This document shows positions 35,098-44,089 of a stretch of 64,000 nucleotides of DNA, piece after piece. The position numbers were made by a program, and so were the translations under genes. How positions within the stretch are numbered: position 1 is the stretch's first letter; each line of letters starts with the position of its first letter. The stretch is from assembly GCA_902495355.1 (NCBI GenBank), contig CABUWV010000010.1:30652-94651 (forward strand). The letters are read 5' to 3'. Source of the DNA: an uncultured Collinsella sp. (GTDB lineage: Bacteria > Actinomycetota > Coriobacteriia > Coriobacteriales > Coriobacteriaceae). Under the pieces are notes generated by a model. That model did no database searches. It saw only the letters and a list, made by a program, of their open reading frames with translations, and was not told the DNA's origin.

Positions 35098-35146
35098 GTC
35101 TGTCCCCAATGCGTGAAAGCACTCATCTAAGTCTGTCCCCAATGAG
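35098..35146. repeat. right REP-like unit of the RAYT locus
   Basis: Inverted copy of 34099-34147 with two mismatches. A further partial CAATGAG follows at 35151. The pair brackets the transposase gene at about 950 bp. Confidence 0.85.
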
Positions 35147-35160
35147 CGCCCAATGAGCAC

Positions 35161-35194
35161 AAAAAAGCGCCCTCCGTAGGGGAGGACGCCTTTG
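35161..35194 (-). terminator. intrinsic terminator of rpmB
   Basis: Read on the minus strand, GCGTCCTCC pairs with GGAGGGCGC and is followed by TTTTTT. Confidence 0.85.
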
Positions 35195-35261
35195 GTAAGT
35201 TCTATATGAACGCGAGGTCTTTGACCCGGAGAGTCCGAGGTACTTGTTGGTAAGACCTTAT

Positions 35262-35450
35262 TTAGGAGCGCGCAACCTTGCCAGACTTGAGGCAGGTGGA
35301 GCAAACGTTCATCTTGCGACGGTGACCATCGACGACAACGTAGACGCGCTGGATGTTGGGGCGGAACTTACGGTTGGTGACGCGGTGAGAGTGGCTGATG
35401 GAGCGACCGGCAACGGGGTGCTTACCGCAAACTTCGCAAACTTTGGACAT
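35262..35450 (-). CDS. rpmB: 50S ribosomal protein L28
   Basis: Small large-subunit protein of 62 residues. It starts MSKVCEVCGKHPVAGRSISH and ends in a second Cys pair (CSTCLKSG), so it is the zinc-binding C+ type. The ATG at 35450 follows AAGGAGGGTCAGTT on the minus strand; codons further upstream do not fit the family. It is a monocistronic gene divergent from pyrR. Confidence 0.96.
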   Translation of the reverse strand: MSKVCEVCGKHPVAGRSISHSHRVTNRKFRPNIQRVYVVVDGHRRKMNVCSTCLKSGKVARS

Positions 35451-35504
35451 AACTGACCCTCCTTGGGCGACAAACGAACATGTCGCGTTAACAAACAAGC
35501 CTGA

Positions 35505-35513
35505 ACTATAGCA
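35505..35513 (-). promoter_or_regulatory. extended -10 promoter of rpmB
   Basis: Read on the minus strand it is TGCTATAGT. The nearest TTGCGC is 20 bases upstream of the hexamer, so the extended element probably carries recognition. Confidence 0.55.
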
Positions 35514-35741
35514 CAGAAGTCGCTCCCTGTGCGCAATCTACACAGAGATATTCCTCTTTTGGCGATAGTGCCCACGCCACGGCCCTGGACGTAGATCCGA
35601 TTTGCGTGCAGCAGAGGGGATTATGCCAGCTCGTGCGTGCGTTTTCAAGCTCGTCCCACAAATATATATAGGTTTATGGAGCATTGGGCTCCGTTTACGG
35701 ATTGCTCTGTATTTATGCTCGCAATTAAGCTCGAGGTTGGC

Positions 35742-35747
35742 TACACT
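35742..35747 (+). promoter_or_regulatory. candidate -10 for the pyr operon
   Basis: TACACT would start transcription near 35754, just before the leader hairpins. No good -35 is visible. Confidence 0.35.
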
Positions 35748-35765
35748 ATCCCTTGACCATTAAAG

Positions 35766-35863
35766 GGGTACGAGATACCCACATGGAATTACATAGCTGC
35801 CATGCGAGCAGCCTTTCCTGTGGGTGTCTGGTCCGCTTTAAGCGGTCGGGCATCTATTTTTTT
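35766..35863 (+). promoter_or_regulatory. pyr operon attenuator leader
   Basis: Three overlapping hairpins. The first is GGGTA/TACCC (35766-35780). The second pairs CCCACA (35778-35783) plus GGAA with TTCC plus TGTGGG (35815-35824), around an inner GCTGC/GCAGC stem. The third is a terminator: arm 35823-35836, arm 35842-35854, then TATTTTTTT to 35863. Neighbouring hairpins share bases and exclude one another, the logic of attenuation. The PyrR-binding consensus of Bacillus was not found by eye. Confidence 0.7.
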
Positions 35864-35890
35864 GACTGTGTCAGCAGTCAAGACATGTGA
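35783..35890 (+). CDS. possible 35-residue pyr leader peptide
   Basis: An open frame from ATG 35783 to TGA 35888-35890 runs through the attenuator, ending 12 bases before pyrR. The U run of the terminator is translated as Tyr-Phe-Phe, as in the UTP-sensing pyrBI leader of Escherichia coli. The nearest ribosome-site-like stretch, AAAGGGG at 35762-35768, is about 15 bases from the ATG, which is long. It is Cys and Ser rich and resembles no protein I know. Confidence 0.3.
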   Translation: MELHSCHASSLSCGCLVRFKRSGIYFFDCVSSQDM

Positions 35891-36487
<597 letters not shown>

Positions 36488-36491
36488 TACC

Positions 36492-37436
36492 GTGGCGTTC
36501 AACCATAAGCACCTGATCGACATTACCGAGTACTCCGAAGAGGACATCAAGCTCATCCTCGAGACCGCCAAGGCGTTCTCCGAGGTTAACGAGCGTGCGA
36601 TCAAGAAGGTCCCCACGCTCAAGGGCAAGACCATCGTCAACATGTTCAACGAGCCCTCGACGCGCACCCGTAGCTCCTTCGAGCTCGCCGAGAAGCGTCT
36701 TTCGGCCGACAGCCTCAACTTTGGCGGCTCCTCGACCTCCACGGTCAAGGGCGAGAGCCTCGTCGATACCGTCGAGACCCTCAACGCCTATAAGATCGAC
36801 TGCATCGTTGTGCGCGACAAGCACGCCGGCGCTCCCTACATCGTCACGCAGAACTCGCCCGCGAGCGTCATCTGCGCCGGTGACGGCAAGCACAACCACC
36901 CCACGCAGGCCCTGCTCGACCTGTACACCATCTGGGAGCACAAGGGTGACTTCCACGGTCTGAAGGTCGCCGTCGTCGGCGATATCGCGCACTCCCGCGT
37001 CTGCGGCTCGCTGATCCCCGCCCTTAAGATCATGGGCTGCGAGACCTACGCCGTCGCCCCCGGCACGCTGCTGCCGCCGGCGCCCGAGGTCCTGGGCTGC
37101 GACCACGTGACGAGCGACCTCGATTCCGTCCTGCCCGAGCTGGACGTCGTCTACATGCTGCGCGTGCAGCAGGAGCGCCTCGAGGGTGCCCCGTTCCCCA
37201 CGATTCGCGAGTACCACAAGCTCTTCGGCCTGACCAAGGACCGCGAGAAGCTCATGAAGCCCGACGCGATCATCTGCCACCCGGGCCCCATCAACCGCGG
37301 TGTCGAGTTCGACTCCTATATGGCCGACCACCCGCAACGCTCCGTCATCCTGGAGCAGGTCTACGCCGGTATCTGCGTGCGTATGGCTATCCTGTATCTG
37401 CTGCTTGGAGGTGCCGATAATGGCCTTGCTTCTTAA
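36492..37436 (+). CDS. pyrB: aspartate carbamoyltransferase catalytic chain
   Basis: Joins carbamoyl phosphate and aspartate. Carbamoyl phosphate site STRTRSSFELAEKRL, the HPTQALLDL loop and HPGPINRGVE are present. At 314 residues it is full length. GTG 36492 is preceded by GGGAGGTGAG; GTG 36480 overlaps pyrR and is less likely. No pyrI regulatory chain lies nearby. The 3' end overlaps pyrC by 17 bases. Confidence 0.97.
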   Translation: MAFNHKHLIDITEYSEEDIKLILETAKAFSEVNERAIKKVPTLKGKTIVNMFNEPSTRTRSSFELAEKRLSADSLNFGGSSTSTVKGESLVDTVETLNAYKIDCIVVRDKHAGAPYIVTQNSPASVICAGDGKHNHPTQALLDLYTIWEHKGDFHGLKVAVVGDIAHSRVCGSLIPALKIMGCETYAVAPGTLLPPAPEVLGCDHVTSDLDSVLPELDVVYMLRVQQERLEGAPFPTIREYHKLFGLTKDREKLMKPDAIICHPGPINRGVEFDSYMADHPQRSVILEQVYAGICVRMAILYLLLGGADNGLAS

Positions 37437-38709
37437 GAATGCCCACGTCGTCGACCCGTCCGTCGAGCTTGACGGTGTCGTTGACGTCCTGATTGACGGC
37501 GACAAGATCGCCGAGGTCGGCGAGAATCTCGCCGTCGAGGGAGCCGAGGTCCGCGATCTTTCCGGCAAGTACCTCGTCCCTGGCCTGGTGGATATGCACG
37601 TTCACCTTCGCGAGCCCGGCTACGAGGTCAAAGAGGACATCGAGAGCGGCACCCGCGCAGCTGCCAAGGGCGGCTTTACCGGCGTGTGCGCCATGCCCAA
37701 CACCGATCCCGTCACCGATAACGGCACCGTCGTGGAGTTCGTCAAGTCCCGTGCTGCCGAGGTCGGTCACTGCCGCGTCTATCCGTCGGGCGCCATGACC
37801 CGCGGTCTTAAGGGCGAGGCCATGTCCGAGATGGGCGATATGGTCGCCCACGGCGCCGTCGCCTTCACCGACGACGGTCGCGGCGTGCAGGGCGCGGGCA
37901 TGCTCCGTCGTTGCATGGACTACGGCAAGATGTTCGGCAAGGTCTTTATGAGCCATTGCCAGGACGAGGACCTGGTCGGCCACGGCCAGATCAACGAGGG
38001 CAAGGTCTCGACCCGTCTGGCTCTCGAGGGCTGGCCGGCTGCCGGCGAGGAGCTCCAGATCGCCCGCGACATCGAGATCGCCAAGCTGACCGGTGCCAAG
38101 CTGCACATCCAGCACATCTCCACCGCTCACGGTCTCGAGCTCGTGCGTGCCGGTAAGGCCGCTGGCGTCCAGGTGACCTGCGAGGCCACCCCGCACCACA
38201 TGTTTCTGACCGAGAACGACTTGGACGAGACCTACAACACCTCGCTCAAGGTCAATCCGCCGCTGCGCACCGAGGAGGATGCCGAGGCCATCCGTCAGGG
38301 CGTCATCGACGGCACCGTCGACGTTATCGTCACCGATCACGCTCCTCACACCCCGTGGGAGAAGGCCCGTGAGTTCGAGCTTGCGCCCTTTGGTATGATC
38401 GGCCTCGAGACCTCGCTGTCGCTCGTACTCACCGAGCTGGTCAACACGGGCAAGATGAGCATGGGCCGCATGGTCGAGCTCATGGCCATCAAGCCGCGTG
38501 AGATCCTGGGTCTCGACCAGGTTCAGGTCAAGGCGGGCTCCGTTGCCGACCTGACCGTGTTCGACGCGTCCGCCACCTGGACGGTTGGCGAGGACGGTTA
38601 CGAGTCGCGCGCCGAGAACTCCGGTTTTGCCGGCCGCACGCTCACCGGTCGTGCCACCGATGTGTTTGTCGGCGGTAAGCAGACGCTTGCCGACGGCTGC
38701 ATCTGCTAG
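37420..38709 (+). CDS. pyrC: dihydroorotase
   Basis: Class I dihydroorotase, a zinc amidohydrolase that closes the pyrimidine ring. The metal motif DMHVHLREPG (HxH), the lysine/histidine region KLHIQHIST and VTDHAPH are seen. At 429 residues it is full length. ATG 37420 lies inside the end of pyrB after GGAGG, which implies coupled translation. Confidence 0.97.
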   Translation: MALLLKNAHVVDPSVELDGVVDVLIDGDKIAEVGENLAVEGAEVRDLSGKYLVPGLVDMHVHLREPGYEVKEDIESGTRAAAKGGFTGVCAMPNTDPVTDNGTVVEFVKSRAAEVGHCRVYPSGAMTRGLKGEAMSEMGDMVAHGAVAFTDDGRGVQGAGMLRRCMDYGKMFGKVFMSHCQDEDLVGHGQINEGKVSTRLALEGWPAAGEELQIARDIEIAKLTGAKLHIQHISTAHGLELVRAGKAAGVQVTCEATPHHMFLTENDLDETYNTSLKVNPPLRTEEDAEAIRQGVIDGTVDVIVTDHAPHTPWEKAREFELAPFGMIGLETSLSLVLTELVNTGKMSMGRMVELMAIKPREILGLDQVQVKAGSVADLTVFDASATWTVGEDGYESRAENSGFAGRTLTGRATDVFVGGKQTLADGCIC

Positions 38710-38729
38710 CATAGCCTTATCGCTTTTGT

Positions 38730-38758
38730 GCGCGGCGCCCTTGCGGTGCCGCGCTTTC
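38730..38758 (+). terminator. GC-rich hairpin between pyrC and pyrK
   Basis: GCGCGGC(G)CC pairs with GG(T)GCCGCGC around a short loop, followed by only TTTCTG. It may reduce transcription into pyrKDF or process the transcript. Confidence 0.45.
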
Positions 38759-38801
38759 TGTTCGTTTGGACCATGCAACCGCATGGGGGATTGGAGCGTC
38801 T

Positions 38802-39593
38802 ATGCCCACACCTTCCACTGCACGCATGCACGACTTCGAGGTCGTCTCGAACCGGGAGATTGCCGACGGCATCTTCTCGCTCGTCATCTCGGCCCCCAAG
38901 CTTGCAAGTGCGCTCAAGCCCGGTCAGTTTGTGAACATCGCCGTACCCGGCGATGCATCCTCGCTGCTTCGCGTGCCCCTGAGCTACTACCGCGCCGACG
39001 CCGAGGCTGGCACCGTCGAGCTGTGGTACGCCGTCGTGGGCGACGATACCCGTCGTTTGTCCCAGATGGGCCCTGGCTCCACCTCTAATCTGCTGGGCCC
39101 CGGTGGCCGTGGCTGGATGGTACCCGAGGGCACCAGGAAGGCCCTGCTCGTCGCCGGTGGCATCGGTGTTCCGCCCGTGCTGTGCCTTGCCGACAAGCTT
39201 GCCGAGCAGGGTGTAGCCGTCGACGTGTGCCTGGGCTTTGGCACCGCGTCCAAGGCCGTGGGCGTCGATGAGTTCCGCGCGCTGTGCGATACGGTTAACG
39301 TGTGCACCGATGATGGCACGCTGGGCACGCACGGTTTTTGCACCGACCCGGCAGCCGAGCTGCTCGGCGAGGGCGGCTACGACTATGTGGCCAGCTGCGG
39401 CCCCGCCGTCATGATGAAGAAGGTCGCCGCCGCTGCCGCCGAGGCCGGCGCGTACTGCGAGGTGTCGCTCGAGCGCATGATGAGCTGTGGCTTTGGCGCC
39501 TGCAACACCTGCAATGTCGAGACGGTCGACGGTATGAAGGGTGCTTGCATGTGCGGCCCCGTGTTCGATGCTTCCAAGGTGGTGGTCTTCTAG
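38802..39593 (+). CDS. pyrK: dihydroorotate dehydrogenase electron-transfer subunit
   Basis: FAD and 2Fe-2S subunit that passes electrons from PyrD to NAD. The flavin site RVPLSYYR, the nucleotide-binding LLVAGGIGVPPVL and the C-terminal cluster motif MSCGFGACNTC with a later ACMCGP are present. ATG 38802 follows TTGGAG; a TTG at 38766 would add 12 residues. At 263 residues it is full length. Its stop touches the pyrD start. Confidence 0.95.
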   Translation: MPTPSTARMHDFEVVSNREIADGIFSLVISAPKLASALKPGQFVNIAVPGDASSLLRVPLSYYRADAEAGTVELWYAVVGDDTRRLSQMGPGSTSNLLGPGGRGWMVPEGTRKALLVAGGIGVPPVLCLADKLAEQGVAVDVCLGFGTASKAVGVDEFRALCDTVNVCTDDGTLGTHGFCTDPAAELLGEGGYDYVASCGPAVMMKKVAAAAAEAGAYCEVSLERMMSCGFGACNTCNVETVDGMKGACMCGPVFDASKVVVF

Positions 39594-40516
39594 TGGGTAC
39601 CGTGAACATGGCCGTCGATTTCGGCGGCGTCAAGATGCAGAACCCCATCAACACCGCAGCCGGTACTTTTGGTTACGGTTGGCAGTTCCAGAACTTCTTT
39701 GATGTTTCCCAGCTGGGCGCCATCACCACCAAGGGTTGCGCAGCCGAGCCCTGGCCCGGCAACCCCGCGCCCCGCATGGCCGAGATCCCCGGCGGTATGA
39801 TCAACTCCGTGGGCCTTCAGAACCCCGGCGTGGCCGCCTTTGCCCGCGAGTCCGGCCCGTGGCTCGAGCAACTGTCCAAGGACGGTTGCCAGGTCATCTG
39901 TCAGGTTGCCGGCCACTCCGTTGACGAGTTTGTCCGCGCACTCGAGATGTATGTCGAGCTGTGCCCCTGGGCTGCCGGCTACGAGATCAACGTGAGCTGC
40001 CCCAATATCGCCGCCGGCGGTGCCGCCATGGGCTCCACGCCCGAGGGCGCCTCTTCCGTTATGGCTGCCTGCCGCAAGGTGACCGATAAGCCGCTGTTCG
40101 TGAAGATGGCGCCGGTCAACGTCGCCGAGATCGCCAAGGCCCTCGAGGCTGCCGGCGCCGACGGCCTTTCGGTCATCAACTCCATTCAGGGCATGGCCAT
40201 CGACGTCCATACCCGCAAGTCCCGCGTGGCAAAGCCCAAGGGCGGCCTTTCGGGCCCGCTGTGCCACCACATCGCCGTGCGCATGGTCTGGGAGGTTGCC
40301 CAGGCCGTTGATATCCCCATCAACGGTGTCGGTGGTGTCATGACCGGCGAGGATGCGGCTGAGTTTATCCTGGCCGGTGCCACCTGCGTGTCGGTCGGCA
40401 TGGCCAACTTCGTCGATCCGTGCGCTTCGCTCAAGATCGCGCATGAGCTCGAGGCCTGGGCTGAGTCCCAAGGCGTAAAGGACATCAACGAACTGGTAGG
40501 TGCTTTCGAATGCTAG
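39593..40516 (+). CDS. pyrD: dihydroorotate dehydrogenase, class 1B
   Basis: Cytosolic FMN enzyme that oxidises dihydroorotate, working as a complex with PyrK. NPINTAAGTFGYG and INVSCPNIAAGG, with the catalytic Cys of class 1 enzymes, are clear; pairing with pyrK fixes class 1B. GTG 39593 overlaps the pyrK stop by one base and has AAGGTGGTGG upstream; GTG 39602 and ATG 39608 are alternatives. 307 residues. Confidence 0.96.
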   Translation: MGTVNMAVDFGGVKMQNPINTAAGTFGYGWQFQNFFDVSQLGAITTKGCAAEPWPGNPAPRMAEIPGGMINSVGLQNPGVAAFARESGPWLEQLSKDGCQVICQVAGHSVDEFVRALEMYVELCPWAAGYEINVSCPNIAAGGAAMGSTPEGASSVMAACRKVTDKPLFVKMAPVNVAEIAKALEAAGADGLSVINSIQGMAIDVHTRKSRVAKPKGGLSGPLCHHIAVRMVWEVAQAVDIPINGVGGVMTGEDAAEFILAGATCVSVGMANFVDPCASLKIAHELEAWAESQGVKDINELVGAFEC

Positions 40517-41226
40517 AGACCGATGCCCGCGACCGCGTAATCGTCGCCCTCGACTGCGACCGTGAGCGTGCGCTCGAGCTTGCCCACGAGCTTTCGGGCC
40601 ATGCCGCTTGGCTCAAAGTTGGCATGACGCTCTATTACGCTGAGGGTCCCCAGATCGTCAAGACCTTTAAGGACCTGGGCTTTAAGGTCTTCCTTGACCT
40701 TAAGTTCCATGATATTCCGCATCAGGTTCGCGGTGCCGCCCGCTCGGCCTCGCTTGCTGGTGCCGATCTGCTTTCGGTCCACGGTTTGGGTTCGGGCGCC
40801 ATGCTCGCTGCCTGCCGCGAGGGTGCCGAGGAGGTGCGCGAGGACCGCGCCAAGCTCGTCGCCATCACCGTTCTTACGAGCATGAATCAGGATGCCTTGA
40901 GCGAGATCGGCGTCGAGTCGCCCGTGGCTGAGGAGGCCGCCCGCCTGGCAAAGCTCGCTCAGGCCAACGGCATCGACGGTATCGTGTGCTCGCCGATGGA
41001 GGCTCACGACATGCGTGAGCTGTTGGGTCCCGATGCCCTGATCGTGACTCCGGGTGTGCGTCCGGTTGGTGCCGCCCTTGGTGACCAGTCCCGTGTGGCG
41101 ACGCCTTCCCAGGCTATCGAGCGAGGCGCAAGCCACATTGTGGTGGGCCGTCCCATCACCGGCGCCGACGATCCGGTCGCCGCCTTTGACGCCATCGTCG
41201 CCGAGCTGGTCGAAAACGTCGCGTAA
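40510..41226 (+). CDS. pyrF: orotidine 5'-phosphate decarboxylase
   Basis: Last step to UMP. The catalytic Asp-Lys-Asp set is in FLDLKFHDIPHQV, and the phosphate-binding end is HIVVGRPITGADDP. At 238 residues it is full length. ATG 40510 overlaps the end of pyrD. pyrE, usually next, is not in the window. Confidence 0.97.
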   Translation: MLETDARDRVIVALDCDRERALELAHELSGHAAWLKVGMTLYYAEGPQIVKTFKDLGFKVFLDLKFHDIPHQVRGAARSASLAGADLLSVHGLGSGAMLAACREGAEEVREDRAKLVAITVLTSMNQDALSEIGVESPVAEEAARLAKLAQANGIDGIVCSPMEAHDMRELLGPDALIVTPGVRPVGAALGDQSRVATPSQAIERGASHIVVGRPITGADDPVAAFDAIVAELVENVA

Positions 41227-41271
41227 AAGATTCCCCTAAGTCACCACTTTTGGGTCTCATTAGCACAAAAT

Positions 41272-41330
41272 AGCCCCTGTGCCTGCGTAAACTTTCCCAT
41301 CCTTTGTGTGGAATCGCAGGTCAGGGGCTT
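41272..41330 (+). terminator. stem-loop after pyrF
   Basis: AGCCCCTGTGCCTGCG and CGCAGGTCAGGGGCT form a stem of about 14 bp around a 27-base loop. The following TTAACTTT is weakly T rich. Confidence 0.6.
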
Positions 41331-41412
41331 AACTTTGGGCGCAGTATATTGCACTTTTTGCGGGTATCGTCTAACCTATGGACCCGCGATTGGGTATTTT
41401 GTACGTTCTACG

Positions 41413-41421
41413 TGCTAAAAT
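41413..41421 (+). promoter_or_regulatory. extended -10 promoter of mihF
   Basis: TGCTAAAAT lies 44 bases before the mihF ATG. No -35 at proper spacing. Confidence 0.55.
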
Positions 41422-41465
41422 GCCAATTATTGAATCAGATATAACCCAACTATTTGGAGGTACGA

Positions 41466-41774
41466 ATGGCACTCCCTCAGCTTACCGATGAGCAGCGTAA
41501 GCAGGCTCTTGAGAAGGCTGCTGCCGCACGTCACGCCCGCGCTGAGCTTCGCGAGCAGATCAAGAAGGGCGAGAAGTCCCTCGAGTCCGTGCTCAACTCC
41601 GATGACCCCATCGCTTCCCGCATGAAGGTTTCCACCCTCATCGAGTCTCTCCCTGGTTATGGTAAGGCCAAGGCCGCCAAGATCATGGAGGAGCTCGGCA
41701 TCTCCGCTACCCGTCGCGTTCAGGGCCTTGGCGTCCGTCAGCGCGAGCAGCTCCTCGAGCAGCTGACCAAATAA
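41466..41774 (+). CDS. mihF: integration host factor, actinobacterial type
   Basis: Nucleoid protein of the mIHF/sIHF family, which binds and bends DNA through a helix-two-turn-helix fold and is unrelated to enteric IHF. The core LIESLPGYGKAKAAKIMEEL followed by GISATRRVQGLGVRQ is diagnostic. At 102 residues it has family length. ATG 41466 follows TTTGGAGGTACGA. Adjacency to gmk and rpoZ is typical of actinobacteria and helps identify the host. Confidence 0.96.
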   Translation: MALPQLTDEQRKQALEKAAAARHARAELREQIKKGEKSLESVLNSDDPIASRMKVSTLIESLPGYGKAKAAKIMEELGISATRRVQGLGVRQREQLLEQLTK

Positions 41775-42344
41775 GTGAGCGCTCAGGATTCAAAGCTCTT
41801 TGTGATTTCTGGACCGTCAGGCGCGGGCAAGGGCACGCTCGTCACTCGTGTGCGCGAGCGTCGCTCTAACCTGGGCCTGACGGTTTCGGCTACCACGCGA
41901 GCCCCACGCAAAGGCGAGGTCGATGGCGTCAATTACTTTTTCCTGACGCGTGAGGAGTTCGACCGCCGCGTGGCAAACGGTGAGTTTGTTGAGTGGGCCG
42001 AGGTCCACGGTAACTGCTACGGCACGTTGGTGAGCGAGGTTCAGTCCAAGCTCGCCTCTGGTTCGTCTCTCATCTTGGAGATCGATGTCCAGGGTGCCCT
42101 GCAGGTGAAGGAGCGTTTCCCCGAGGCCGTGCTGATCTTTATCAAGCCACCTTCGCTCGAGGTGCTTCGCGAGCGTCTAGTCGGTCGCGGTACCGAGACG
42201 CCCGAGACGATTGAGCTGCGTATGGCAAACGCCGCCGATGAGCTTGCCCTTGCCGACCGCTACGACGACGTCGTGGTTAATGACGATCTCGACCGCGCGA
42301 CCGATGAGCTCGTTCGCGTTCTCGATATGCATGAAAGGATCTGA
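41775..42344 (+). CDS. gmk: guanylate kinase
   Basis: Phosphorylates GMP to GDP. The P-loop ISGPSGAGKGTL and the GMP site (SATTRAPRKGEVDGVNYFF) are present. At 189 residues it is full length. GTG 41775 begins at the base after the mihF stop. Confidence 0.97.
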   Translation: MSAQDSKLFVISGPSGAGKGTLVTRVRERRSNLGLTVSATTRAPRKGEVDGVNYFFLTREEFDRRVANGEFVEWAEVHGNCYGTLVSEVQSKLASGSSLILEIDVQGALQVKERFPEAVLIFIKPPSLEVLRERLVGRGTETPETIELRMANAADELALADRYDDVVVNDDLDRATDELVRVLDMHERI

Positions 42345-42349
42345 GGTCC

Positions 42350-42631
42350 GTGTCCGTTGTAAAGCCTTGCATTGACGATCTTCTGGAGAAGACCGATCAC
42401 AACCGCTTCCTGCTCGCTTCGCTTGCCTCCAAGCGCGCCTGCGACATCAATAGCATGCTGCGTGGCCAGCACAACCGCGTGCTTGCCGTCCAGGATGTCG
42501 ATGACATCACCATCGGGCTTTCCGGTGCCGATACCATTTCGATGGCTATGGATGAGATTGTCGACGGCGACATCTCTTACGACGAGGCCCGTTATGAGAA
42601 GGCGCTCGGCCACAAGGTTGCTGAAGCCTAA
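42350..42631 (+). CDS. rpoZ: RNA polymerase omega subunit
   Basis: Small subunit that helps assemble beta prime. The conserved N-terminal helix region CIDDLLEKTDHNRFLLASLA is followed by SKRACDIN. At 93 residues it is typical of actinobacteria. GTG start; thiI follows at the next base after the stop. Confidence 0.94.
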   Translation: MSVVKPCIDDLLEKTDHNRFLLASLASKRACDINSMLRGQHNRVLAVQDVDDITIGLSGADTISMAMDEIVDGDISYDEARYEKALGHKVAEA

Positions 42632-43876
42632 ATGGCGGCTCGCGTCTGCCTGGTCCACTATCACGAGGTTGGACTGAAGGGTAAGAACCGTGCACATTTT
42701 GAGCATATCCTCATGGATAACATCAAGGCGGCCTTGGCCGCCTTTTCCGTGAATGCCGTGTCTCGAATTTCCGGTTATATCCTCGTGACCTTTAACGAGC
42801 ATCAGGCCGACGAGGCGGCGCGTGTCATTCGCACCGTACCCGGCGTTGCTCGTGTGTCTTTGGCGTATCACACCAATCGCGACCCTCAGGAGTACTGTGC
42901 TGCCGCCGTGAAGGCGCTGCGTGAGTTTGGTTCCTTCGATTCGTTTAAGGTGCACGCCAAGCGCTCCAATACTGACTATGAGCTCACCTCGATTGACATC
43001 AATCGTCAGGTGGGCGAGGTGCTGTGTGAGGCCTTCCCCGATAAAAAGGTTCAAATGCACGACCCCGATGCGATGGTGCACGTACTGGTGGTCCAGGGTA
43101 GCGTTTATGTGTATGCGCGCTCCGAGCGCGGCGTGGGCGGTCTGCCGGTTGGTTCTGCCGGCAAGGTCGTGACGCTGCTGTCGTCGGGTATCGATTCTCC
43201 GGTGGCGACCTGGATGCTCGCGCGTCGCGGCGCGGTGTGCGTGCCGGTGCATTTCTCTGGTCGTCCGCAGACGCCCGATACGAGCGAGTATTTGGTGCAG
43301 GACATCATCCGTGCGCTTGAGCCGGGTGTCCAGATCGGCCGCCTGTACGTGGTGCCGTTTGGCGACTGCCAGCGTGAGATTTCGGTCACCTGTCCCAGCA
43401 ACCTGCGCGTGATCATGTATCGCCGCATTATGTATTCGGTTGCCGAGCGCATTGCACACATCGAGGGCGCCAAGGCCATCGTGACGGGCGAATCGCTTGG
43501 GCAGGTTGCCTCCCAAACGCTTGAGAATATCATGGCCGTTAACGAGGCCGTGAAGATCCCCGTGTTCCGTCCGCTCATCGGTTCGGACAAGCAGGAGATC
43601 ATCGCGCGCGCTGAGGAGATCGGTACGTTCGATATCTCGACCGAGGCTGCTCCCGACTGCTGCACGCTGTTTATGCCGCGCCGTCCCGAGACGCACGCTA
43701 AACTCGATGCCGTGCATGAGGCCTGGGAGTTGTTCGATCACGAGGAGATGATCGAGCGCCTGCTCAAGCAGACCGAGTACATCGACTTCGAAAGCAACAC
43801 GTATAAGGCCCCTAAGACCTTAAAGCGCAAACATTCGGAGCTTGCTCCGCGTGAGATTTACCAAGATCACGAGTAA
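42632..43876 (+). CDS. thiI: tRNA 4-thiouridine synthetase ThiI
   Basis: Adenylates and thiolates U8 of tRNA and may supply sulfur for thiamin. An N-terminal ferredoxin-like and THUMP region (about 1-165) is followed by the PP-loop SSGIDSPVATWML (near residue 185) and GESLGQVASQT. There is no C-terminal rhodanese domain, as in most Gram-positive ThiI, so sulfur transfer must use another protein. 414 residues. Confidence 0.94.
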   Translation: MAARVCLVHYHEVGLKGKNRAHFEHILMDNIKAALAAFSVNAVSRISGYILVTFNEHQADEAARVIRTVPGVARVSLAYHTNRDPQEYCAAAVKALREFGSFDSFKVHAKRSNTDYELTSIDINRQVGEVLCEAFPDKKVQMHDPDAMVHVLVVQGSVYVYARSERGVGGLPVGSAGKVVTLLSSGIDSPVATWMLARRGAVCVPVHFSGRPQTPDTSEYLVQDIIRALEPGVQIGRLYVVPFGDCQREISVTCPSNLRVIMYRRIMYSVAERIAHIEGAKAIVTGESLGQVASQTLENIMAVNEAVKIPVFRPLIGSDKQEIIARAEEIGTFDISTEAAPDCCTLFMPRRPETHAKLDAVHEAWELFDHEEMIERLLKQTEYIDFESNTYKAPKTLKRKHSELAPREIYQDHE

Positions 43877-43887
43877 ATTTGTGCATA

Positions 43888-43919
43888 GACCGACGATGCG
43901 CTTGCATCGTCGGTCTTTT
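43888..43919 (+). terminator. intrinsic terminator after thiI
   Basis: GACCGACGATGC pairs perfectly with GCATCGTCGGTC around GCTT, followed by TTTT. Confidence 0.93.
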
Positions 43920-44020
43920 GCTATCTGGGCATTTTGCGGCTAAGTGTTCATTTGCTGACGTGTGCCTGAATAAATGGACAGATTTGTGCAAGGTTTTGGT
44001 CGGTTTTTGGTTTGACCGCT

Positions 44021-44032
44021 AAAACCGGTTTT
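44021..44032. promoter_or_regulatory. perfect palindrome upstream of comEA
   Basis: AAAACCGGTTTT lies 57 bases before the comEA start, close behind a TTGACC. It could be an operator, but I know no matching regulator. Confidence 0.3.
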
Positions 44033-44089
44033 GGAGCGTGGCTGTTGCAGGGCTCCTTTCCTGACACGATGGTGTTGGGAGGTTTTGCT

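Noticed and set aside
35147..35261. tRNA-like or small RNA gene downstream of rpmB
   Set aside because: I could fold no cloverleaf; the strong hairpin there is the rpmB terminator, and the remaining bases have no clear pattern.
42632..43876. thiI as a truncated gene lacking the rhodanese domain
   Set aside because: Many Gram-positive ThiI proteins naturally end after the PP-loop domain, and the gene ends with a normal stop and terminator.
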